Shown here piece by piece: positions 46,686 to 58,533 of a stretch of 64,000 nt of DNA (position 1 is the stretch's first letter; every line of letters begins with the position of its first letter). Location of the stretch: NCBI GenBank assembly GCA_025024175.1, contig QCXZ01000042.1, forward strand, positions 13,187,622 to 13,251,621, written 5' to 3'. Under the pieces are notes generated by a model that did not search any database, was not told the DNA's origin, and saw nothing but the letters and a program-made list of their open reading frames with translations. A program made the position numbers and the translations under genes. This DNA comes from Rhyzopertha dominica (taxonomy: Eukaryota > Arthropoda > Insecta > Coleoptera > Bostrichidae).

Positions 46686-46775
46686 GTCTGTTCTGGCCAG
46701 TTTGTATGTCATTCTGATGATCTCCTATAGGACGAAACCCGGGTAGCAGGTTCAAGTTGATGATCCAGAGCAGAC
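46686..46775 (+). other. Hammerhead-like core inside an 11-bp inverted repeat
   Basis: CTGATGA (46714-46720), a short TCC/GGA stem, and GAAAC (46734-46738) followed by CCGGGTA. Outer arms GTCTGTTCTGG (46686-46696) and CCAGAGCAGAC (46765-46775) pair along 11 bp with a single G-T wobble, which could form a distal stem I. The bases immediately next to the core do not pair, so activity is doubtful. Confidence 0.4.
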
Positions 46776-47289
46776 AAATTTACTATTTACGATGTCCAAA
46801 TAGGTAAGACATAGGAATTCCAGTATCCGATATACTACTTTTCTAAGTAGTATTAGGTAGCAGGACCTGATAAGGATTCGTTATCGATAACTATCAGCGG
46901 GAGGTTCATAATCCACCGTCCGCATCCTTCTGGCCCAACTCAATGGCAGATTAAAGAGAGATAAAGTTTTTGGCCCAACTATAATGCGCCCGTAGGTGTA
47001 GATATTTAATACAAAGGACTTTCTCATTTCTATACCACACACTGTATCTAACTTTTGTATTATATCCACTACATGCGTTTAGTATTCGTTGGTAACTATA
47101 TGACTTACGTAAAAAGATAGTTTTAGCTTCAGTCTCCTTGATTTAAGCAAACCTATGAAACTGTTCTAATCTTCTTCGCTATAAAATTTAAAACTGCACA
47201 AAAAAGCTAGCTTTTGCAATTAAAAAAAAAACTTCTTCGGCAAATTCGTTTCACATCTCCGGCATGCTATCAAAAACGAATACCGACAA
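46776..47289. other. Intergenic, no gene seen
   Basis: AT-rich without recognisable content. Confidence 0.5.
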
Positions 47290-47580
47290 ATAACAGCGCT
47301 ATCTGATGATGTTATCTGCGTCCAATAAACACACTATTAGTGAATATCTCAGCCGATGGAGCATCCATCTCTTGGACGTAGATAAGCATCGGTACACGTG
47401 TCTTAGGGGGCCTATCGAAAGGGTNATGTGGCCGAAACGCGTGCTGAAAAAACCAGCGGCCGACGGTGAGGATAGGCCTAATTGGGTGTTGAGGACATGC
47501 GAACGCCTGACTATTGGAATTCTCGATCGGATCGAAAGCTTTCGCGGACGAAAACAACCGGCCTAAATTATAACAGATCC
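47290..47580. promoter_or_regulatory. CpG-rich enhancer-like island
   Basis: Balanced composition with GATA-type sites (GTTATCTG, TAGATAAGC), a homeodomain-like CCTAATTGGG and CGATCGGATCGAAAG. Both strands stay open for about 85-100 codons, but neither frame resembles a protein, and an n base sits at 47425. Confidence 0.3.
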
Positions 47581-48425
47581 GTTTGTCTCTGTAACAGTAC
47601 GTGGAGTGAACGTTTTCGTCCAAACATAGCTGTATAGTTGTGTGGAAAAAGTTTGAAACTCGTACACTTTGGAAGTTTCAATCCTAAATCGATATCAAAA
47701 GAAAGCAAATCACATAAAAAAACGAAAATTTGAAATTTGGAAATATTTATTGAGTGCATATATTGTGAGGTAGTAGCTGAGTAGCCATCATATACAAGGT
47801 GTTCCAGCCTCCTGTCTATGCATGAGTAACTTAACGTTAACTTTTCAAAAGTATCTAAAAAAACTTATAAATACAGATAATTTATGAGCACAATGGTCCA
47901 TATGCAAATTATAAAGGGATTACAACAAGGGCGAATCTCGATAGTTTACGAGCGCAAAGCTCCGCCCCGCAAAGCATTAAAGGTTACCTTCCTCGGTGCT
48001 AAAATTGTTCAAATTTGATGCAACAAAAATTCATTATTTCTGCTGCGATAAAGAAAGGAACAAATGTTTTGCGTGTCAAAATTAAGTTTTCTCTGGTGCT
48101 CCGTCTTACTTTTTTTTGTTTTAATCTTTATTTTTCTACTCGCACCTTTTTATTTTTTTTTCGACAAAGGTCAGTGTGGATTTCGGAAAAGTACGATGAC
48201 AACTCCAGAGAGAAATAATTTAGGCTCCCAGATAAAAAATTTCAAATCGATATGATGAAAAATAAGGATTTTATCCTGCATAAACCATGCAGAGTAGTAC
48301 GTATAAACAGCCTTAACAAAAGATTTTAAAGCTTTATAAAAGTTGCTTTACCGCCAGTCATGCTACCAAAAATACCATACCATAAGGCAGATGAAGAAGA
48401 CATTGATAACCACATGATTTCCTCT
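47581..48425. other. Intergenic, no gene seen
   Basis: AT-rich. A CGCAAAGCTCCGCCCCGCAA patch lies near 47955. Confidence 0.5.
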
Positions 48426-48538
48426 GATATCACTTATTATTTACTTTGATATCTCCTCGATGTCCCCTGACATAAGGAGATGTCAATATTCCCTGATTTC
48501 CTCGATATCTTCCGATATCCTATTAATTTTCTGATATC
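48426..48538. repeat. Cluster of GATATC palindromes
   Basis: Five exact GATATC sites start at 48426, 48448, 48504, 48514 and 48533, with near-copies (GATGTC twice, GACATA, GATTTC) between them, in a CCTC/TTCC-rich context. It looks like a degenerate short tandem repeat or a homotypic binding-site cluster. Confidence 0.6.
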
Positions 48539-48889
48539 CTTAGAGGTGTACTTAAAATATCCCCAGTGGTTTACCCCTCAACAGTTTTGTTAATAAAATA
48601 CTAGATGTTACACCTCAATGAACTCATGAAAAAATCTTTTTAAAAAAGTGTCAAAAGTGAAATAACGCTTTATAAGAAACAATAAAATTGATTATGGTTA
48701 CAAGTACCCAAAATTTGTATTGTTTTTTTATCGAAATTATAAAAGCAGTACAAGCAAATATCATAGTTACAGACAGTAACAGAGATAGTTGGTAATCACT
48801 GGATTTTTGACGTTTAGAAAAGAGTAGAAACGCAATCTCACAAATTCCGTTCATTTTTATCCACGAATTAGTTATCTGGGGCCCTCACT

Positions 48890-49150
48890 TAGACCTCACT
48901 TCATTTACAAAACAAAGCAATCCGTCTTGGCGCATTTATCTGTTTTCCTTCGCGAAAAAATCACCCATGTCACCGCCTGTTTTGACGAGAGCCCTGACAT
49001 GGCCGTATTTGCTTTTACTCGGACCCATTTGCAATGTAAATCGCTTTTATTGTTGTTGAACGTACGAGCTACCAGACACAAAAAGAAAGTACATTGCGTG
49101 GGACGACTGTTGTCGCACTTGTAAAGTGACACATCCATCCGTTTGATGGA
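48890..49150. promoter_or_regulatory. CpG-richer enhancer-like island
   Basis: Composition rises above the flanks, with words such as CCCATTTGCAATGTAAATCG (POU/octamer-like) and an imperfect palindrome ACGACTGTTGTCG. The two overlapping ORFs on opposite strands show no protein resemblance. Confidence 0.3.
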
Positions 49151-49885
49151 AAGAAGGATGATGTTTGAGTTATTTTCTTGGGGTTCTTTGTCGGGCATAC
49201 GGAACTGCTATTTGTGGGTGTAGTTATGAAATTCCACATAATTAATAACATAAACACACCTGTTACACTTACTTAACATCTAACAATGCTCACAGCCGGA
49301 CCTTGATGGGTTCCGCTTATTTTTTTTAATGGCCTGGTCCACTTGTTACAGGTTTCGTTAGAAATCATTAATCATTTTTGTTAACATTTAATTAACCGTG
49401 CCCCACTACGCACAATCAAAGAAGAATTTGCAACATTTCATGTTTTGTAAACATGAAATTTGAAGTTTTTCCCTCGCCAGATTTCATAAGGTTTTTTACA
49501 CCGCCCACTGCCATATTAAAATGCGTAATTTTACAGCTCAAGTTACAAATTCTAATTGTGTGTTTTTGCTTTATACGACTTCTTAATTGCTTTATGGGAG
49601 CAATTAAATTTTATACAGAGGTTTTATTCACTTGTACTATAAATACTACTGTGTATGGAACGCTGGGGAATTTAAATTAATAAAATGCTGGTATGTCCAC
49701 TTATTACAAAACGAAAAGCTGCTGCTAATTTAACCTACTTCTAATTTAAACATTCAGAAAAATGTAACCACCACAACTCTATTGCTGTAGGGAAACTGAG
49801 ATCTAAAATGAACAGATTTATAAAGCCAAGCCAGGATGCAGTCAACTAAAAATGATGCTTATTCTAAAACTACACAAGGAATATA
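49151..49885. other. Intergenic, no gene seen
   Basis: AT-rich sequence up to the TA target site of the Tc1 element. Confidence 0.5.
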
Positions 49886-51307
49886 CACTGCTCAAAATAG
49901 TCTAAGGAACATACACTTTATTATCTTTTCATCTGGAAATTTCATGCCTGGCGCGGCCAGATGATTTCTCTAATAAGTTTTTGATCAAGTGACTCACTAT
50001 AAATCAAAATCCACCGATTTCGGACCATAAATTCTGACTTTAACTTTAGTATTTATGCCTCGTCGTCAAATCGTAGGTTCATGCGCCAGACTTGTTTCGC
50101 TTTCATTTGTTTTAAACTGAAGTTTGACACATGTGAGAAGGTGTATTCAGTGCAATAATAACGTGTTCATTGATAAAACTGGAATATGGAGCGTCGACAT
50201 TTGACTAGGGATGAAATGTTACGTGCTGTTGGAATGTTAGAGGGTTAGAGGGTTTGCCACTTCAAAGAGCGTAATCTGTAGACTTTGGCGAAGGTATCAA
50301 GAAACAGGCGATGTAGCCGAAAGGTACTCAGGTCCTAGACGCGTTATAACACCAGCCCAGGACCGGAACATTATTATTGAGGCCAGGCGTCATCCAGAAA
50401 CTACGGCAAGGGAGATCGTTTTTCATCTCCAGAACTTAGATGAGGTCACGGTTTCAGACCAAACTGTCAGAAACCGTCTACGTAAAGCAGGACTACACAG
50501 TCGTCATTCAGTTACAGTTCCTGCATTACGCAGGGGCAATCGCGACCGTCGTTTACAATGGGCCCAAGAACATGTGAATTGGATCGAACCACAATGGGGT
50601 TATGTTCTCTTCNCGGATGAGTCTAGATAGCAGAAGAGTAAGGGTTTGGCGTGGAAAGGGTGAATTAGAGAGGATCAGGCACTTTCAGGAGGTTCGTATG
50701 TACAGAGGAGGATCTGTGATGGTTTGGGTCAGGTTCGATACAGTGAGCAAGTTCGAGAATCTGTTGTGCAACCATTTGCATATGCTCCCGGGCCAGATTT
50801 ACTGTATATGCACGACAATGCACGACCACATATTGGCCAGAGAGTAACCAACTGGTTGGCTGATGAACAGATTTGTGTTGTTCCATGGCCTCCTCAATCG
50901 CCAGACATGAATCCTATTGAGCATGTGTGGGACATGCTTCAAAGAAGGTTTACACCATTTATGCCGAATGTCCATAACCGTCCTGATATTGAAAATCTCT
51001 TGGGGGAGCAATGGAATTTGATTCCACAAGAAGCCATTGATCGATGCATTCTAAGCATGCATAGGAGAGGTCAGGCCATTATTAATTCTCGAGGTGGTAA
51101 CACAGCGTACTAGGGTCGCTAAAAATTGAAGAAAACTCTGTATATTTGAATTTTGTTGTGTTTGTACGTTGTAATTTGTATTTAATTACCAATAAAATTT
51201 CTAATTCTTGTCTAATTTTCTATACAAGCTTTCGGCTGTTATTGCAACTTGCAAATTTAATGTAAACTCAGAAGAATTGTAAGTTACTTAGACCATTTTG
51301 AGCAGTG
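49886..51307 (+). mobile_element. Tc1-like transposon with both TIRs and TA target duplication
   Basis: The 1422-bp element starts CACTGCTCAAAATAGTCTAA (49886) and ends in its inverted copy, with two differences over about 24 bp. TA flanks both ends (49884-49885, 51308-51309). It holds one transposase gene with several breaks. Its length is short of a typical Tc1 of about 1.6 kb, in keeping with an internal deletion near 50720. Confidence 0.92.
50186..51113 (+). pseudogene. Tc1 (DD34E) transposase, multiply frame-shifted
   Basis: The start codon at 50186 gives MERRHLTRDEMLRAVGMLEG and is broken at once by a tandem 8-bp duplication (ttagaggg twice, 50237-50252). The HTH region continues as CRLWRRYQETGDVAERYSGP and VTVSDQTVRNRLRKAGLHSR. 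The first catalytic Asp is in LF-x-DES, with an n base at about 50613. A stop, a frame change and a probable deletion between GSVMVW and RYSEQVRESV follow. The last part is intact: MHDNARPHIG, then SPDMNPIEHVWD, with 34 residues between Asp and Glu, which defines DD34E. It ends ...SRGGNTAY at TAG 51113. Confidence 0.9.
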
Positions 51308-51309
51308 TA

Positions 51310-51985
51310 TTTAAAAAATGCAATTGTTAAAGACTAGTGGGAAGCAGAACCTGCAACATACCTAAAGGGCATACATACAAAAAAGAGAATCTGCTTGAAT
51401 GAATTTGCTTTAAGAAACCATTCTCGTAATTGTGCCACAACCTCGTACAGACGCCGCGTGAAAAACGATCTTCCTAGAAAATTAATGTTTAATTTGTACT
51501 CATACGAGAAATTTGTTGCGGGGCATATGGCAGCAATCAGGATGCAGCCACTTGAATGCTCTTATTTCTATTTTTAATAGCGACCAAAGGTACGCAGCGA
51601 AAGTGGAATGAGACCGATGTTATCTGCAGAAAGACGTCTCGGTGAAGTGCGTTTTAAGAGAATTAAATAAAAATAGAGTAAATAAGTGCGAATCTGTTTT
51701 TGCTACTATGCGGAGGACTGTAGATTATCTTTTGCTTTCCCATTTCTTATCTAATAATAGTCTAACGTAGTGAAGGAAATCTTGTACCTAATCGTCAAAG
51801 GCAAATACAAATTTCTCGATAGTTCGTAATGTCAGCTTTAGATCCAGTAAAGTTTTAAATTAAAAAGAAAAGACAAAAGAAAATATGACGACTGATACTT
51901 GTTAGGAAATCATAATAATTGATGTCTCGAGAAGAAGGAATTTGTAATGCTTTTCTCACTCACTATCAAAACAAACTCAGAATCA
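51310..51985. other. Intergenic, no gene seen
   Basis: AT-rich with short ORFs. Confidence 0.5.
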
Positions 51986-52340
51986 TCGATTTCCTTACAC
52001 TTCTCTCCTTCCCCGTATTTTTTTCTTTTTCGAGCGCGCTGTCGAAAAAAGAACTCTTCGGCTCCGACACATTCCGGTCACGCCGAGCAACCGTGGCTTA
52101 CATGTCGGCCTGTTTCGTCTTTTTATGCCGAAGAAATGAACACGGAGCAATTATAAACTCGGGGACATCGGCGGTAACAAGGGATACTGTCTCAATTAAT
52201 TTTTTACCGGCCGCCGAAGGCCTTTTTAGGTGTGTCATCGGGTTTTTGCTGCCGTTGGTGTCTTTTTTGAACGACGGATGGTTGTGAGGTTGCTTAGCGC
52301 AGAATACTGCCGATTGTAGGACATCGGTGGCTGGTAATTG
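51986..52340. promoter_or_regulatory. CpG-rich enhancer-like island
   Basis: Balanced, CpG-containing sequence (for example CCGGCCGCCGAAGGCC) with a homeodomain-type TCAATTAATT. Open frames on both strands (up to 122 codons) contain no recognisable domain and probably reflect composition. Confidence 0.3.
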
Positions 52341-53969
52341 TTTCATTTAAATTTCTCAGGAAATATTTTCACTTACCTAGGATGTATGGTCTTCACCTTG
52401 TAATCCTTATACAAAGTGACTCTAAATTCGATGTCATAATTTCTAGTGTGTGTTCCTGACGTGAAATTATTAAGAATGTGTCCGGACGTGCCTCATTTTT
52501 GGTGTACAGAGTGTTGAAGTTAAACAAAAATTCGATTAATTTTTTATTTTTTAGAGAACAGGTTTTTGAAACTTTACGAATTTGGGCAGTATTATAATAG
52601 ATTAGAATAGAACGCTAATAATCTGGCATAAAGCAGGGAGANGGGCAGAGAGGTTTGCTCTTTGTTATTGTCTTATTGATTTCGCTAGCACGAACCGTTT
52701 TCGAGACAGTTCAACAGTTCCCCGTCGTCCTATCCATCGACCTGGTAAAATGTTATCTAGATATAGGAAAACATTAACTCCAAAATGGGACATTATGCTA
52801 TTCCATCATTCGCTGGGAATTTTCACTAATTAGCAGCGGTGGTTATGTCAGAAAACAAAATGTTTGCAATTTCTTTAAAATCATGAACACTGAGAATTAG
52901 ACAATAGGATTTTTCTCTTGATGAATGAATGAAATAAATCGCAAACATCTTGGTGTGAAGGTTGCAGATCTCTGTAGCGTATACCCAGCCATCATAAGGA
53001 TTTTCAATTCGTTTGGTTCTACTGGTGGTTCTCCTTGCTTGCACTTTAAAAATAAAAAACAAACTGGCATGAATCAAAAGGAAAATCCTACTATACTTTT
53101 TTGTGATGAATAGAAACCAGCAGAACATGGTGTGATAACGTTTTAGGTCCATTATTTAAAAACATGATTTTTCACAAAGTATTTTAATCAAACCATACAA
53201 AACAAAGCAATACTAGTCCGCAAAAAATCGCTTGGTTGCCATTACAAAAAGTAGCTTAAGGACATTTTGTCATAAAGCTCATACTTATAGACGAAAACTG
53301 GTTATTGCATTCTTTTGACAAATTCTGTATATTTAAGGGATAAATGACATTTTGCCTTCCTACATACATAGTATGCCTAAGCCTAAGCATAGTATGCCTA
53401 AGCCATCTGAAATTCCATTCCATTCCTCGAATGATGTTATAAAAAGCTTATATGAAATCATTTCCAAAAGGCTTAGATTTTTCAAGCTTGGATATTTTAA
53501 GAGCGTTTACATGGTTTACCTCTAACCCATAATGCACCATTTGAAGGTATGTCTTTTGATTTTTAGATGAACTAGAGATGGTGGTACGTTTGATACTATA
53601 ATGCCTGTATTATCAGATTACCACAAAAAAATCTATTGTTCAGATCACTCAAACTTTTGTCGTCGAGGACTTAAGCAAATGCAATTGAAAATTCATCTTT
53701 AGGAGAAAAGGTCACGGCAATCTTCGATTCAAAAATCTTGATTTTGCTGTAGATATTATATCTGGTAACACGGAATTTGCTAAACAATCAAATAAACGTC
53801 GCTAATGCTTTCTTAACCCAACGTTTTGACGCACTTTTTGAAGTAATGTGATGTAATGACTATAGAAATTAGATCGACAACAAAAGAATGTACTCCCTTA
53901 GATCATGTACGCTAAAACCTGTATATGTTTAAACTGCTTTACACGCAAAGAATCCCTGGACCCCTCCAG
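52341..53969. other. Intergenic, no gene seen
   Basis: AT-rich. A short direct repeat, CATAGTATGCCTAAGCC, occurs twice near 53370-53405. One n lies at about 52642. Confidence 0.5.
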
Positions 53970-54345
53970 CACTAATTGGTGCCCAAAAATCGTCGCCCAT
54001 TCTTTCGAGTCTTCATTTGCATCGGTTATTTATTCCATCGGACCGCGGGCGCCTCTGGTCGTCTTTCTTTTTCGTGCTTAAGTGTCTCCCGTCGATTTGT
54101 CATGACCGGGCCGGAGATATTTGTTGTGTGTATTCGTATTAAGCGCCTTTTTTGTTGCCATGGTAATGGCAAGGCGGCACCACGAACACGAAAGAGCACT
54201 CGAAGTGATGGGACAAGAACCGCCGTCTTCTTCATTTTTTTTGCCGGTGAGACGGGAGGTTGACTTGTAAATTGGCGATATTGGATGGCCGAAATGCGTA
54301 TAAGAGAGATGATGGTCTTTGTTATCATTAGCTATCGATTGCCAA
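53970..54345. promoter_or_regulatory. CpG-rich enhancer-like island with an X-box-like inverted repeat
   Basis: It contains octamer-like ATTTGCAT (about 54014-54021) and TTGCCATGGTAATGGCAA (about 54156-54173), an inverted repeat whose left part is close to the RFX X-box consensus. ORFs on both strands overlap the whole island and lack family resemblance. Confidence 0.35.
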
Positions 54346-57087
54346 CATCGAAGAAGGCGATTCCTCAAAAGATCCATATTGACGAAGCAGAAAACGTAGG
54401 GCCCAAAAACTAGGTGAAAATTTAAGATCGAAATACATATTTCATTTTTCAATGGCTGACTAGATTAAAATCAGAATAAAACAGTAAAATGGCCATAATT
54501 CTTACATTTCTTTTAAATAATCATTACACAAAAACTGATCGGTTTGTATTAGAAAAAAGGTAAATTAATGTCATATCTCGAAAACGACAGCTTACTTGCA
54601 AAATTTGATGACACGACATTATCTGATTGGGAATCTATGTTTGCAACATTTGTATCTACACCTTATACATAGAATTAAAAATAACGACTTTAGAGAAATA
54701 AGAAGCTGTCTAATAAGTCATGATTTTTTTTCAAAAATCAAAAGTGTTTTAATTTAGTCTCACAAAACTGCAAATATTTAACCATTTAACCTTCCTCAGC
54801 TAATTTCTAAAACCCCCAAGCTAAACATCTAAAAAAACTCACCCTGTATATTAATAACATAAAACTTTATAGGCTTTATAGGCAGATAACCTGAAATGTC
54901 TTTTAAGAATAGTAGATGAAATATTACGATAACTTAGGAAGACGACCGATATGTCTATAATGGAATGATGGTTAATGTGAGCAAATGTAATATGATTCAG
55001 TTTAGCAGTTTAGTATATTTGATAAAAAGTTTACTTTTTTGGTTTCACTATAAACACTGTATAGGGAAGGCCCTTATTCGAGTTATGGCATTAAATAAGC
55101 TATTTTACGAGTTAGACCACAATTAGAGTTTGTGAAACTTCTACCTCTAATACATAAAGATGGTACTGAAGCAGTTCAACTCAAATTTTTAGACATATTT
55201 AACTAAAATTTGGCAAACAATTGTTATATTTGAAGATCTTGATGCTTGGCAAAGCTTTTGATATCTAATTTGTCCAAAAACTCATTAACAATAATATAAG
55301 CTTTCCTGAATTATTAGCTTTGATTCATTTTATGTACCGCTGAGAACTTTCGAGACGTAGAAGTATCACTACATTACACTGAAGTAAAGTAGGTACGAGC
55401 GCTTGTAATTTATTCTATAAAAGCGCCGATTTTGTGATTATTCAAAATTGCCTACTTATGAATATCATTACTTTTTTACAATAGAAGTTAAACAAATTTA
55501 TGCTTGTAGTAGCTCCTCGACAAGTCCATCAAGACAAGAACGTTATCACAATGAACTACTTCATTGTTTATTTCAAAATTATCGCTTATACTTATCTATT
55601 AGTGAAATTATTACAAAAACTGTAAAAATAATGCAAAAAGTTATGCTACATGCATACTAATACAATCATCCAGTACAAAAATAGAACCTTTTCTAAAACA
55701 AATAGATTAAATCAAGAGTTGATGTGTGTTTTCTTGAAAAATAACCCTCCTTGTCCCTTTATGTTATGTTTCTTTATAATTTATGTTGTTCTGATGGGTA
55801 CAAATATGTACTCGATTTTTCTTGATTTTCATAGTGGTGTCTGTCAACTAACGGGAAATGTCAATAAATAAAATTAATATTAGGCCAATTCATCACAATA
55901 TGATCCCTATTCGTTTCGGGCTCTTTGGCTTTTTCATTGTCTTTGTTTTTCTTATTGCCATTGACAAAAATGCATTTCTCTTAACCAACATTCATTTGCT
56001 TCTTATTTTTTGCTCATCTATTTCTTGCAACTCTTTTAGGAATACTATTGCGACGATAAAAATGTTCTTGAGGGCCTTTCATAGAATCAATACCAGGTTT
56101 TTATATTTTGTGAGGTGTAGTCGCTTGTGAATAGAGAAAAGCGTATATTTTGTCCAATATTTATGGAAATTCTTTTTTGGTCAGGACTTGTGATTTCTTT
56201 GAAACAGATTTCCCTTCTCCAATGTTTGTCCATAGGATGCTACACTAGGAAGCTACAAGAAGTGAACTTAATTTGACGGCAGGCAACCAATTTGGAGGAC
56301 ATCCCCAAAAAGAGCTTGAGGTAGAAGCAAGTGACAAACCAATCCTTAAAGTTAAAGCAAGTACAAGAATCAAAACATCCACTCTTTGCTTTGGGAAGAG
56401 CACGTAGTTCAAAGTTGTTCATATTATAAACTACATAATTAGGAATCATCTTTGCTTTACGTTCTCACAAAACACAATTCTGGATTATCGAATTCGAACT
56501 CATTTCATCATAATTGAATACATAACCTGCCGAAGAACATGAATGAAGAAAAATGTTTAACTACCGTTTTGTCGACTTTTAGTCCTGACCGTTTGATATT
56601 TTTGTTACCACTAAGAAAACCCTGTGCCCCCCTGGAGTAAAGATTATTTACAGATTTGTTTAAGTACAAACGGCCAAGCTTTCTCACATCAAAAAAGATG
56701 CCACTATTTTCATTTTAATGTTTAATTTTCCATCCTAAACTACAGCTTCTTAATCATTATTAATGCCAAAGGGGAACTTGAGCTCACTCATAAAAATACC
56801 TTTTCCACACACAATAAAAAGTAAAAAATGTACCCCTTCAAGTTACGTTTAAATTCACGGTCACTCAGCTCATCCCAAAGCTTTAGATACTAACCACAAA
56901 TGAAAGTATGTCGGCAGCGATTACGTCTTGTATTGACCGTTTAATTAGATAAATTAAAACAAATTAATTAACCAACGACAGCTTTATTATGAGTAATGTG
57001 CAGGCTGACTCTACAGATAAAGAAACCGGTACTGGTCGTGAGCCAAGTTTTTGAGGGTTTAACCGATGAAAGAACTAATAAGCGAGA
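54346..57087. other. Intergenic, no gene seen
   Basis: AT-rich with random short ORFs, running up to the left LTR of the gypsy element. Confidence 0.5.
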
Positions 57088-58490
57088 TGCTACGCGTTTA
57101 CTTGTCGCGAGACCTGGGCTCGGCCACACTCAGTGGAGAAGGGTCGGGGTACTTAAATCTTTATAAAAAAAAATTAAATTTACCCTTCAGAGTCTTAACT
57201 ATTTCTATTATTTTTAAAATTGGGCGCCAGGTAGGTTTATGGAATTTTTCTTTCTCAAGCCTTGACACTATCTCGCTTCAACCCCTACCAGGTTAGATGA
57301 AATGCAATTTTACAAGATTTACAACGCAGATAAAAAAAATATATAATGATACCACTAAGTCAATATACAAGATGATGTGTATTTGCAATTTACAAGAAAT
57401 GGGATCCAATTGCACACGTTGCTTAGTTTACTTGTCAAAATATTATTTATCTGATTAATTTGGACTTGTCTAGCTCTCGGGAGGCAAAAAAAAAAAGAAC
57501 GATGGCTTAATAAGGAAAATATTAATAGAAATTTCAGAATTATCCGCGACGTGCCGCTGCGATGCTCGTACTGGCCAGACGTAACAGCGCGAACGTTCTG
57601 TAGCCTAATTAGGACAACGCGTATAGTAATCGTATAAACAGAAATGGGCTCCCGTCGGCGTAAACAAGAATCTATCACAAAATATTGAGGTTTAACAAAA
57701 GAGACAAGAAAAAAACGCAACTATTCAACGTATAGCAAGTGATCAAAGCTAGGTACAATTTCAATTGATTAAATGATTGATCTTCTTAAATGATCACAAA
57801 ATAAAGAAGCAAAAGAAAATCACAACAATTCTAACGGCAATCTTTAGCAACTAAATATCCTTGCTCACGAATCCTTCAGCTAATCAGGACTCCTTCCAAG
57901 AGAATGTTCGAAAATCACAAGGAAACACCTTCGTAGCGTGACACAGGTAAGTACTTTTCCCTTATTAAATTTTCAGGTAACAATTTCCAGTATTCAGTAT
58001 GACGTCGATAGGAGGATCAAAAAAAAATATCGGGAACAAGCATGTAGGCTTATCTAACCCGTCCCACAAAACCCTACAACATTCAAGGTATGAAAGAAAG
58101 ATGAAATGAAAATGTTTGTAACGTTACCTTAATCGCTAAGGGTTTCCAAATAAAATCCAATATCAAAATTCAACGACAATCGCACGCCTATGATGGTGCT
58201 CAAACGATCCCGTTTCCGGTAGGAGAAATTAACAACAACAATCCAACAGTTACTTCTCCAGTTCGCTAACAATGAATTCAGTCCACTGAAGAATTCCACA
58301 ATATCCCCTGGATATCTTGGTTGCAATTCAGTTAGCGTTGATGTTTACACCATCCGGGCAAGAACTCAAGTCGCTTTTTCTAGTGTCAATTTTGACATTT
58401 TTTTTTTTGTTTCGCGGAAAAATGTTACCAAGAGCCAGTTGCAATGCATACTAGTTTTTTTTTTTTCTAGTGTCAATTTGACACGTAACA
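57088..58490 (-). repeat. 3' LTR of the gypsy element (1403 bp)
   Basis: Plus-strand bounds TGCTACGCG ... CGTAACA, so TG...CA in both readings. Its left border matches the border of the second copy at 63566, and its right border abuts the polypurine tract. It includes many short ORFs with no meaning. Confidence 0.9.
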
Positions 58491-58505
58491 ACCCCACCTT
58501 ACCTT
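58491..58505 (-). promoter_or_regulatory. Polypurine tract (PPT)
   Basis: On the minus strand AAGGTAAGGTGGGGT directly precedes the 3' LTR. It is the expected plus-strand primer site for reverse transcription. Confidence 0.75.
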
Positions 58506-58533
58506 AATAAAAAAAATATACTTAATTTTTTTT

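Noticed and set aside
51919..52346. Overlapping ORFs of 122 and 82 codons on opposite strands
   Set aside because: Both lie in a composition island, have no homologous motif, and open frames on both strands are expected there.
53976..54452. Three overlapping ORFs (95-124 codons)
   Set aside because: Multiple frames open at once in a CpG-richer, probably regulatory island; no protein family signature.
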